Shown one piece after another: positions 1 through 4,506 of a DNA stretch of 5,608 bases. Numbering within the stretch: the stretch's first letter is position 1; every line of letters begins with the position of its first letter. This DNA is from Nitriliruptoraceae bacterium (GTDB lineage Bacteria > Actinomycetota > Nitriliruptoria > Nitriliruptorales > Nitriliruptoraceae). Below the pieces are notes generated by a model. The model searched no databases, was not told where the DNA came from, and saw nothing but the letters and a program-made list of their open reading frames with translations. A program made the translations under genes and the position numbers. The stretch covers positions 1-5,608 of the forward strand of contig SKTG01000425.1 of NCBI GenBank assembly GCA_007118045.1, read 5' to 3'.

Positions 1-32
1 CCTCGTGACGCGACCTCCGACAGGAGCCAACG
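1..32. other. Upstream leader of the macro-domain gene
   Basis: Thirty-two bases precede the first gene. They include the AGGAG ribosome site (22-26) and a TGA at 6-8 that could close an upstream plus-strand gene and make the macro gene part of its operon. Too little is present to tell. Confidence 0.3.
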
Positions 33-581
33 ATGAGCGACGACGTCGCGCGGTTCGGGCCGGTGACGCTCGAGCTGACCACCGGTGACATCACCCGACA
101 GCCCGACCTCGATGCGATCGTCAACGCGGCGAACGCGGAGCTGACCACGGGGGGCGGCGTGGCTGGCGCGATCCACGGCGCGGCCGGTCCCGGCCTCGCC
201 CGCGAAGCGACGCCGCTCGGTCCGATCCGTCCCGGGGAGTGCGTGAGGACCTCGGCGCACGACCTCCCGAACGCGCACGTCCTGCACTGCCTGGGTCCGG
301 TCTACGGAAGGGACCATCCCGCCGAGCAGCTGTTGGCCGACTGCTATCGCCACGCCCTGTTCGTGGCCGAGGAGTACGGCATGGGATCGGTCGGGTTCCC
401 CTCGATCTCGACCGGGGCGTTCGGCTACCCGGTCGGACCGGCCGCCGAGGTGGCGCTCACGACGGTGGCGCAGCTGGCGCCCACGCTGGAGTCGGTCCGC
501 CTGATCCGGTTCGTGCTCTTCGACGAGGCCTCGTTGACGGCTCACCGCAACGCGTTGACCGCCGTGATCAACGACGACTGA
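33..581 (+). CDS. Macro-domain (ADP-ribose-binding) protein, O-acetyl-ADP-ribose deacetylase-like
   Basis: A 182-residue protein that is essentially one macro domain, the fold that binds ADP-ribose and in many members hydrolyses O-acetyl-ADP-ribose or removes ADP-ribose from proteins or nucleic acids. Visible motifs are GDI at 18-20 (the Asp normally contacts adenine), VNAAN at 30-34 with the conserved Asn34, the glycine-rich loop GGGVAGAIHGAAG at 40-52, HCLGPVY at 85-91, and the phosphate loop FPSISTGAFGYP at 122-133. The length fits a stand-alone macro protein; there is no signal peptide or membrane segment, so it should be cytosolic. ATG start with an AGGAG ribosome site at 22-26, six bases upstream. 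Odd: MacroD/YmdB-type hydrolases have GVDGAIH in the loop, and here the Asp is Ala44, so hydrolase activity is uncertain while binding is likely. Its 3' end overlaps the convergent deacetylase gene by 14 bp. Confidence 0.93.
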   Translation: MSDDVARFGPVTLELTTGDITRQPDLDAIVNAANAELTTGGGVAGAIHGAAGPGLAREATPLGPIRPGECVRTSAHDLPNAHVLHCLGPVYGRDHPAEQLLADCYRHALFVAEEYGMGSVGFPSISTGAFGYPVGPAAEVALTTVAQLAPTLESVRLIRFVLFDEASLTAHRNALTAVINDD

Positions 582-1722
582 GGCGTCCGGCGAGCGCGTC
601 CACGAACCCGGCCGCTGCCTCGAGCTGCTCGGCGTCGATCCATTCGTCGGGCTGATGGGCCTGTTCGATCGAACCGGGCCCGCACACCACGGTCGAGAGC
701 CCCGCCGCCTGGAAGTGGCCACCGTCGGTGGCGAAGCCGACCGTGCCGCTCGGTCCCTCGAACCCCGTCAGCTCGCGGACCAGCGCCTCCGCGCGCCCGT
801 CCGGCTCCGCCTCCAGGCCGCGAGCGGCGGCGTCGACGCGGAAGGTGACCTCACCCGAGCCGGTCGCCGCTCGCAGGTGCGGGAGGACCTCCTCCCGGGC
901 GTGACGCTCGACCTCGTCGCGGATCGCCATCGAGTCGTCGGCCGGTACCGGCCGGTACTCCCAGACCAGCTCGGCCCGGCGTGGGACGATGTTCACCGCC
1001 TGGCCGCCGGACACCATCCCGAGGTTGAAGGTGGTGTAGGGAGGGGTGAAGCGTGGATCGGCGGCGGCGTCGCGGTGCCGCGTCGCGAGCTCGTCGATGT
1101 GGACGGCGATCCGGCTGAGCGCGGCGATCGCGTTCGCGGCCAGGTCGGGGCGACTGGAATGGCCGTCCAGACCCTCGACGGTGGTGGTGAACGCCCGCAC
1201 CCCCTTGTGAGCCGTGACGGGCTCCATCAGGGTGGGTTCGCCCACGATCACGAGGTCCGGGCGCGGCTCGGATGCCAGCAGCGCCGCCACCGCCGCCGGA
1301 GCGCCGATGGTCCCGATCTCCTCGTCGTGTGTCAGTACGAGCTGGATGGGCCGCTCGAGGTCCGCGGCGACCAGGCGCGGCAACGCGGCGAGCACGACGG
1401 CGAGGAACCCCTTCATGTCGGTGGTCCCGCGACCGTGCAAGCGCCCGTCGCGCTCCACGAGCGAGAAGGGGTCGGTGGTCCACGGCTGGCCCTCGACGGG
1501 CACGCAGTCCGTGTGGCCGGTGAGCACCACGCCGCCGGGGACCTCGGGGCCGATCCGGGCGATCAGGTTCGCCTTCGTGCCGGTGTCGTCCGGGACCCGC
1601 CGGTACGGCACGCCGTGTTCGTCGAGCAGGCCCTCGACGAACGACAGCAGCTCGAGGTTCGACACCCGACTGGTCGTGTCGAAGCCCACGAGGGTCTCGA
1701 GCAGGCGGTGCACGGTCTCCAC
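568..1722 (-). CDS. argE: ArgE-like N-acetylornithine deacetylase (peptidase family M20)
   Basis: A 384-residue cytosolic metallo-deacetylase, matching the E. coli ArgE length of about 383. ArgE removes acetate from N2-acetyl-L-ornithine in arginine synthesis. The full M20 set is present: His70 and Asp72 in GHTDCVP, bridging Asp102 in GRGTTDMKG, general base Glu134 and ligand Glu135 in HDEE, Glu162 in GEPT, and His356 in the ArgE-typical stretch GPGSIEQAHQPDEW. The dimerisation domain lies at about 175-285 and includes GHSSRPDLAANAI. The frame stays open upstream to 1947, but I chose GTG at 1722: a GGAGGT site (1729-1734, minus strand) sits six bases before it, the length then fits the family, and the upstream part is an Arg/Pro-rich shadow of the preceding gene. 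It is second in an operon, 31 bp after the carbonic anhydrase. Related M20 enzymes (acetylcitrulline deacetylase, DapE) are alternatives; many actinobacteria use ArgJ instead. Confidence 0.9.
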   Translation of the reverse strand: METVHRLLETLVGFDTTSRVSNLELLSFVEGLLDEHGVPYRRVPDDTGTKANLIARIGPEVPGGVVLTGHTDCVPVEGQPWTTDPFSLVERDGRLHGRGTTDMKGFLAVVLAALPRLVAADLERPIQLVLTHDEEIGTIGAPAAVAALLASEPRPDLVIVGEPTLMEPVTAHKGVRAFTTTVEGLDGHSSRPDLAANAIAALSRIAVHIDELATRHRDAAADPRFTPPYTTFNLGMVSGGQAVNIVPRRAELVWEYRPVPADDSMAIRDEVERHAREEVLPHLRAATGSGEVTFRVDAAARGLEAEPDGRAEALVRELTGFEGPSGTVGFATDGGHFQAAGLSTVVCGPGSIEQAHQPDEWIDAEQLEAAAGFVDALAGRLSRR

Positions 1723-1728
1723 GGTCGA

Positions 1729-1734
1729 ACCTCC
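1729..1734 (-). promoter_or_regulatory. Ribosome binding site fixing the deacetylase start
   Basis: On the minus strand this reads GGAGGT, six bases before the GTG at 1722. It decides between this start and the longer open frame reaching 1947. Confidence 0.8.
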
Positions 1735-1753
1735 GAGGATCGGAACGGGACGG

Positions 1754-2266
1754 TCAGGCCTGCGTGGATCCGCGGTAGGCCTCGGCGAGCGCCAGGTAGT
1801 TCGCCACGTTCGGCCGCGGCACCTCGGGGACGGGCCGGTCCAGCACCTTGGCCGGCACGCCCACGGCCAGCGTCCTCGGCGGGACCTCCATGCCCTCGAG
1901 GACCACGGCACCGGCCGCGACGACGGCACCGGCGCCGATCCGCGCACCGTTGAGCACGACCGCGCCGATCCCGATCAGGGCGTCGTCCTCCACCGTGCAG
2001 CCGTGCAGGACCGCCCGGTGGCCGACGGTGACGCGCTCACCGATCGTGGTCGGGCTGCCCTGATCGGTGTGCACGACCGTGAGGTCCTGCAGGTTCGTGT
2101 CACGTCCGACCGTGATCGTGCTCCGCTCCGAGCGCAGGACGGTGCCGAACCACACCGAGACGCCCGCGGCGAGGGTCACGTCCCCGGCGACGGTGGCGCC
2201 GTCGGCCACGTACACCTCGGGCTCGATCGTCGGCGTGATCCCGCCGATGGTCAGGATGCGTGACAC
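1754..2266 (-). CDS. Gamma-class carbonic anhydrase-like hexapeptide-repeat protein
   Basis: A 170-residue left-handed beta-helix protein of the gamma carbonic anhydrase/YrdA/PaaY family, expected to form a cytosolic trimer with metal at subunit interfaces and to interconvert CO2 and bicarbonate, although many relatives have little measured activity. Hexapeptide-type repeats run from about 18 to 140, ending in the capping motif TLAVGVPAKV, followed by a C-terminal helix (about 150-166). The three metal-binding histidines can be assigned as His66 (VVHTD), His83 and His88 (VGHRAVLHGC). Arg45, Gln60 and Asp61 of the family are also present. Odd: the Asp of the usual RGD/RSD motif (Asp61 of Cam) is Glu47. 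Start is GTG at 2266 with GAAGGAG six bases upstream; the same frame stays open to 3199, but that extension is the antisense of the molybdenum enzyme gene. It is the first gene of a minus-strand pair with the deacetylase. Confidence 0.9.
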   Translation of the reverse strand: MSRILTIGGITPTIEPEVYVADGATVAGDVTLAAGVSVWFGTVLRSERSTITVGRDTNLQDLTVVHTDQGSPTTIGERVTVGHRAVLHGCTVEDDALIGIGAVVLNGARIGAGAVVAAGAVVLEGMEVPPRTLAVGVPAKVLDRPVPEVPRPNVANYLALAEAYRGSTQA

Positions 2267-2272
2267 GTCGGT

Positions 2273-2279
2273 CTCCTTC
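2273..2279 (-). promoter_or_regulatory. Ribosome binding site fixing the carbonic anhydrase start
   Basis: The minus strand reads GAAGGAG, six bases before the GTG at 2266. A good Shine-Dalgarno here settles the start inside a frame that stays open for another 930 bases upstream. Confidence 0.8.
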
Positions 2280-2309
2280 GTCGTCTCGTAGGCTGGCCCA
2301 GTCTGCCGG

Positions 2310-2326
2310 GTGCCCGGGGCGGGCAC
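2310..2326. repeat. Perfect inverted repeat, 6-bp arms, in the divergent promoter region
   Basis: GTGCCC (2310-2315) and GGGCAC (2321-2326) are separated by GGGGC. It lies 43 bp upstream of the carbonic anhydrase start and 81 bp upstream of the molybdenum enzyme start. It could be an operator or an RNA hairpin, or chance in such GC-rich DNA. No U-tract follows, so it is not a classical terminator. Confidence 0.45.
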
Positions 2327-2407
2327 GAACCGGGACCCCGCCCGGCCGGCCCCGGCGCCGACCGCCGGAACCCCGTCCGGGCAGGGACACGCCCGATCGA
2401 GGCCCAG

Positions 2408-3259
2408 GTGGCTGCCACCGACACGATCCACCGGTTGTTGCGTCGCGCCGACGAGGTGCGCAAGGCGGCACCCGCCCGGACCGACCCCGGGCCGGCGCGC
2501 GAACGGATCGCCGAGCTGCTCGACCATGCGCGAGCACACCTCGACGACGTCTCCGACGACGAACGGCGGCGTGAGCTGGCGGCGCGGATCACCCGGCGGG
2601 TCGCCGACCTCGAGCAGGACGAGGTGGAAGCGATGCTGGAGCCCTCGCCGGGGGTCGGTCGGGCCCCCACCGTCGTCGACGACCCGACGCGTGTCCCTCC
2701 GGGGCAGCATCTGACGGCCGGGTTCCCGGTGCTGCACGTCGGCCGTGCCCCCGAGTGGGGATGGGGGGACGTCCGTCTGGTCGTGACGGGGAGGGTGCGG
2801 CGGCGACTCGTCCTGGCGGGTGAGGACCTCGACGGCTTCGAGCGGCACGAGGTGCGACGCGACTTCCACTGCGTGACCACCTGGACACGGCTCGACAACG
2901 CCTGGACCGGCGTGCGGGTCCGCGACGTCGTGGACGCCGCCGGGGCGCGGGCGGACGCCACGCACGCTGTCGTGGCCGGTCATCCGGCCTACACGGCGAA
3001 CCTGCCCCTGGAGCACCTGCTGGCCGACGACGCGTTGCTCGCCTGGGCGCACGACGGGCGGCCGCTCACCCGCGACCACGGCGGGCCGTTGCGCCTGGTC
3101 GTCCCGGCGCTGTACGGCTGGAAGTCCGTCAAGTGGGTGACGGAGATCCGCCTGCTCGAACGAGACGTGCCCGGCTACTGGGAGGAGCGCGGCTACCACG
3201 ACCTGGGGGACCCGTGGCGCGAGCAGCGGTTCCGCGACGGCGGCGAGCCGCTCACGTGA
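2408..3259 (+). CDS. Sulfite-oxidase-like molybdopterin oxidoreductase with N-terminal extension
   Basis: A 283-residue protein whose C-terminal two thirds is the molybdopterin-binding domain of the sulfite oxidase superfamily (YuiH-like branch). The domain begins near PPGQHLTAGFPVLH (97-110). The stretch DFHCVTTW at 152-159 contains Cys155, the expected thiolate ligand of molybdenum. It is followed by the cofactor-contact regions GHPAYTANLPLEHLL (191-205), HGGPLRLVVPALYGWKSVKW (224-243) and the terminal GYWEERGYHDLGDPWREQRF (256-275). The substrate is unknown. No Tat signal, membrane segment or heme domain is visible, so it should be cytosolic. Odd: about the first 90 residues are a charged, helix-rich extension that YuiH-type proteins usually lack; its codons keep strong GC3 bias, so it looks genuinely coding. 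GTG start at 2408 with GAGG at 2399-2402, five bases upstream. Met76 at 2633 is the main alternative start. First gene of the plus-strand operon. Confidence 0.9.
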   Translation: MAATDTIHRLLRRADEVRKAAPARTDPGPARERIAELLDHARAHLDDVSDDERRRELAARITRRVADLEQDEVEAMLEPSPGVGRAPTVVDDPTRVPPGQHLTAGFPVLHVGRAPEWGWGDVRLVVTGRVRRRLVLAGEDLDGFERHEVRRDFHCVTTWTRLDNAWTGVRVRDVVDAAGARADATHAVVAGHPAYTANLPLEHLLADDALLAWAHDGRPLTRDHGGPLRLVVPALYGWKSVKWVTEIRLLERDVPGYWEERGYHDLGDPWREQRFRDGGEPLT

Positions 3260-3645
3260 ACGGTCCCCCGTACTCGCTCGCGGAGGCGCAGGCCCTCCTG
3301 CCGGAGGCCCGTCGGCGGGTCGCGGAGGCCGCTGCCGCGGTGCGTGATCTGCAGGACCTGCTCGGCGATCTGCGGGCGGGGACCGGTTCGCCCCGTGCCG
3401 CGGACCGCGTCGCCGAGCTGGAGGCCGCGGTCGAGACGATCTTCGCCTGGTTCGAACGCCACGGTGTGCAGGTCAAGAGCCTGGAACCGGCGTTGCTGGA
3501 CTTCCCGGCCCGTGCGATCCGGGAGGGTGAACCGATCGAGGTGTTGCTGTGCTGGCGCGACGACGAGGACGGCATCGCCTACTACCACCCGCCGGAGGGT
3601 GGGTACCGGATGCGCGAGCCCGTCGCGTTGCTCGACACGGTCTGA
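3256..3645 (+). CDS. DUF2203 family protein
   Basis: A 129-residue cytosolic protein recognisable as DUF2203. The N-terminal YSLAEAQALLPEARRRV (6-22) begins an alpha-helical hairpin running to about residue 69, which is coiled-coil-like and rich in Ala, Glu and Arg. It is followed by the family signature: GVQVKSLEPALLDFPA (70-85), then LLCWRDDEDGIAYYHPPEGGYRMREP (97-122), with CW at 99-100 and His111. The function of the family is unknown and I do not assign one. The GTG start overlaps the TGA of the upstream gene (GTGA at 3256-3259), a classic translational-coupling arrangement. The frame is open back to 3133, but that part is a shadow of the upstream gene. Tight coupling to the molybdenum enzyme suggests co-expression; a role in its maturation would be only a guess. 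Confidence 0.88.
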   Translation: MNGPPYSLAEAQALLPEARRRVAEAAAAVRDLQDLLGDLRAGTGSPRAADRVAELEAAVETIFAWFERHGVQVKSLEPALLDFPARAIREGEPIEVLLCWRDDEDGIAYYHPPEGGYRMREPVALLDTV

Positions 3646-3660
3646 ACGTTCGGAGGGGTG

Positions 3661-3858
3661 ATGGCGGACTTCTACTGGTGCCTGACGCACCAGCGCGTCG
3701 AACGCGGGACCACGTGCCGGGCCGTCGACCGGCTGGGTCCGTACGCGGACGAGGCATCCGCGCGGGCCTGGGCCGAACGGCACGAGGCCCGGGCGGACGC
3801 TTGGGAGGCCGAGGACGAGCGCTGGGAGGACGAGGAGGAGGAGGACGACGACTGGTGA
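3661..3858 (+). CDS. Small acidic conserved actinobacterial protein with Cys/His N-terminus
   Basis: A 65-residue protein of unknown function. The N-terminal half contains YWCLTHQRVE (5-14), Cys19, and RLGPYADEASARAW (25-38). From memory this resembles a small conserved actinobacterial family with YWYC.xHHRVE and DRLGPY signatures; this was not checked against a database. The C-terminal third is one charged helix ending in an extreme acidic tail (six Glu/Asp before a final Asp-Asp-Trp). Cys7, His10 and Cys19 could form a partial metal site, but a fourth ligand is not obvious. I chose ATG at 3661 because GGAGG (3652-3656) lies four bases before it; a GTG immediately upstream at 3658 is too close. 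It lies 15 bp after the DUF2203 gene, so it is in the same operon. Low isoelectric point and a cytosolic location are expected. Confidence 0.8.
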   Translation: MADFYWCLTHQRVERGTTCRAVDRLGPYADEASARAWAERHEARADAWEAEDERWEDEEEEDDDW

Positions 3859-3887
3859 TCCCGGGCTGGCCGGGGTTGCGTCGGGTC

Positions 3888-3895
3888 GTCATGAC
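3888..3895. repeat. 8-bp perfect palindrome before the flavodoxin gene
   Basis: GTCATGAC is self-complementary and lies within GGTC-GTCAT-GACC (3884-3896), 15 bases before the flavodoxin start. It could be a minor regulatory element or chance. Confidence 0.2.
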
Positions 3896-3910
3896 CACGA
3901 GCCTGGCGCC

Positions 3911-4369
3911 ATGCCCACGCTGCTCGTCGCCCACCACACGCCCTCGCCCGCCACGCAGGAGCTGCTGGAGGCGGTGCTCGCCGGCGCTCGTCACGACGCG
4001 ATCGACGGGGTCGAGGTGGTCGTCCGTCCGGCCCTGACCTGCTCGGAGGTCGAGGTGCTCGACGCCGACGGTTACGTGCTCGGGACCCCAGCGAACATCG
4101 GCTACATGTCCGGCGCGCTCAAGCACCTGTTCGACCGCATCTACTACCCCTGCCTCGAGGCCACTGGGGGCCGGCCCTACGGCCTGTACGTGCACGGCAA
4201 CCAGGACACGGGCGGGGCGGTCCGGGCGGTCGAACAGATCACGCAAGCCCTCGGGTGGCAGCCGGTGGCCGCCGCGGTCACGGTCATGGGCGCGCCCGAG
4301 CGTGACGACCTCGATGCCTGCACGGAACTCGGTGGCACCGTCGCGGCGACCCTGGCCGAGGGCCTCTGA
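3911..4369 (+). CDS. Flavodoxin-fold NAD(P)H-dependent oxidoreductase
   Basis: A 152-residue protein with the flavodoxin/NADPH-dependent FMN reductase fold. The first strand TLLVAHH (3-9) runs into the phosphate-binding loop TPSPATQELLEAV (10-22). The loop GTPANIGYMSGALKHLFDRI (58-77) is typical of FMN-binding flavodoxin-like reductases, and VHGNQDTGGAVRAVEQ (94-109) corresponds to the third flavin-contact region. It should bind FMN and transfer electrons in the cytosol; the partner is unknown. ATG at 3911 is the only usable start, as no ATG, GTG or TTG lies upstream in frame close by, but no clear Shine-Dalgarno precedes it; GAG at 3899-3901 is weak. It follows the small acidic gene after 52 bp with no terminator visible, so it may be last in the operon, or have its own weak promoter. 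The product itself is clear from its motifs. Confidence 0.88.
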   Translation: MPTLLVAHHTPSPATQELLEAVLAGARHDAIDGVEVVVRPALTCSEVEVLDADGYVLGTPANIGYMSGALKHLFDRIYYPCLEATGGRPYGLYVHGNQDTGGAVRAVEQITQALGWQPVAAAVTVMGAPERDDLDACTELGGTVAATLAEGL

Positions 4370-4384
4370 CGCTCCCGCACCTCC

Positions 4385-4411
4385 GTCGCACCTCCCAGGG
4401 GTTGTCGCACC
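4385..4411 (+). repeat. Direct repeat of GTCGCACC flanking the damage promoter's upstream box
   Basis: GTCGCACC occurs at 4385-4392 and at 4404-4411, with a 19-base period. The second copy overlaps the TTGTCG box. It may mark a second activator contact or be coincidence. Confidence 0.35.
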
Positions 4412-4424
4412 CCGTCGTTAGTGT
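4402..4424 (+). promoter_or_regulatory. Putative PafBC-type (LexA/RecA-independent) DNA-damage promoter
   Basis: TTGTCG at 4402-4407, then CAC, then exactly eight bases, then TAGTGT at 4419-4424. This fits the pattern tTGTCR-nnn-N8-TAnnnT described for DNA-damage-inducible, RecA-independent promoters in mycobacteria, later attributed to the PafBC activator. The short 11-base gap between the two boxes is wrong for an ordinary sigma-70 promoter but right for this class. The expected transcription start near 4431 leaves a leader of about 75 bases before the repair nuclease gene, a fitting target. The GTG positions of the consensus (after TTGTCR) are CAC here, so the match is in the core boxes and spacing only. 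The assignment is inference from the motif and the downstream gene. Confidence 0.6.
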
Positions 4425-4430
4425 GGGGGG

Positions 4431-4471
4431 CGTTCTCGACGAGGTTCGAACCGTTCTCGACGAGGCTCGAA
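4431..4471 (+). repeat. Near-perfect 21-bp-period tandem repeat in the 5' leader
   Basis: Two 20-base units, 4431-4450 and 4452-4471, differ at one base (T at 4445, C at 4466) and have a period of 21 bp, that is, two helical turns. Each contains CTCGACGAG, a 4-bp-arm dyad. A perfect 10-bp palindrome GGTTCGAACC (4443-4452) spans the junction, and CTCGAC recurs once more at 4476-4481. The position, just downstream of the predicted transcription start, suits a repressor operator or structured leader RNA. The half-sites GAAC and GTTC resemble those of actinobacterial LexA boxes, but their spacing (GAAC-C-GTTC, or GTTCGAAC with none) does not match the four-base gap of a LexA site. Confidence 0.65.
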
Positions 4472-4495
4472 GAGACTCGACACGGACGTTGCGAC

Positions 4496-4502
4496 GGGGA
4501 GG
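4496..4502 (+). promoter_or_regulatory. Ribosome binding site of the SbcD-like gene
   Basis: GGGGAGG ends four bases before the GTG at 4507 and selects it over the out-of-frame GTG at 4502. Confidence 0.75.
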
Positions 4503-4506
4503 TGCC

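Larger units (their letters stand above)
2267..2407. promoter_or_regulatory. Divergent intergenic region with promoters for both flanking operons
   Basis: These 141 bp separate the start of the minus-strand pair from the start of the plus-strand operon, so promoters for both should lie here or just inside the genes. On the plus strand TAGGCT at 2289-2294 fits the actinobacterial -10 pattern TAnnnT, but no -35 stands at normal spacing (GTGACA at 2260-2265 would be 23 bases away). No convincing minus-strand promoter could be picked. The middle is extremely GC-rich and contains one perfect inverted repeat, listed separately. The individual elements are weak; the regional call rests on gene orientation. 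Confidence 0.5.

Noticed and set aside
1723..1947. 75-residue extension of the deacetylase frame
   Set aside because: It is Arg/Trp/Pro-rich and antisense-like, falls within the carbonic anhydrase gene, and the family length and ribosome site favour GTG at 1722.
655..1953. 432-codon open frame on the plus strand
   Set aside because: It lies antisense to the deacetylase, is Arg/Gly/His-rich with no recognisable motif, and results from high-GC codon bias; the minus strand has the full M20 active site.
2310..2326. Rho-independent terminator
   Set aside because: No run of T follows on either strand, and it lies between divergent gene starts where a terminator is not expected.
2267..3199. Long N-terminal extension of the carbonic anhydrase frame
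   Set aside because: It has no domain signature, lies antisense to the molybdenum enzyme, and a good ribosome site marks the internal GTG at 2266.
4370..4401. Terminator after the flavodoxin-like gene
   Set aside because: No stem-loop with a T-tract is visible between the stop codon and the next promoter.
4402..4424. Ordinary sigma-70 promoter
   Set aside because: The gap between TTGTCG and TAGTGT is 11 bases, too short for standard -35/-10 spacing; it suits the activator-dependent damage class instead.
4444..4456. LexA (SOS) box in the leader of the nuclease gene
   Set aside because: The half-sites GTTC and GAAC are present but not with the GAAC-N4-GTTC spacing of actinobacterial LexA sites.
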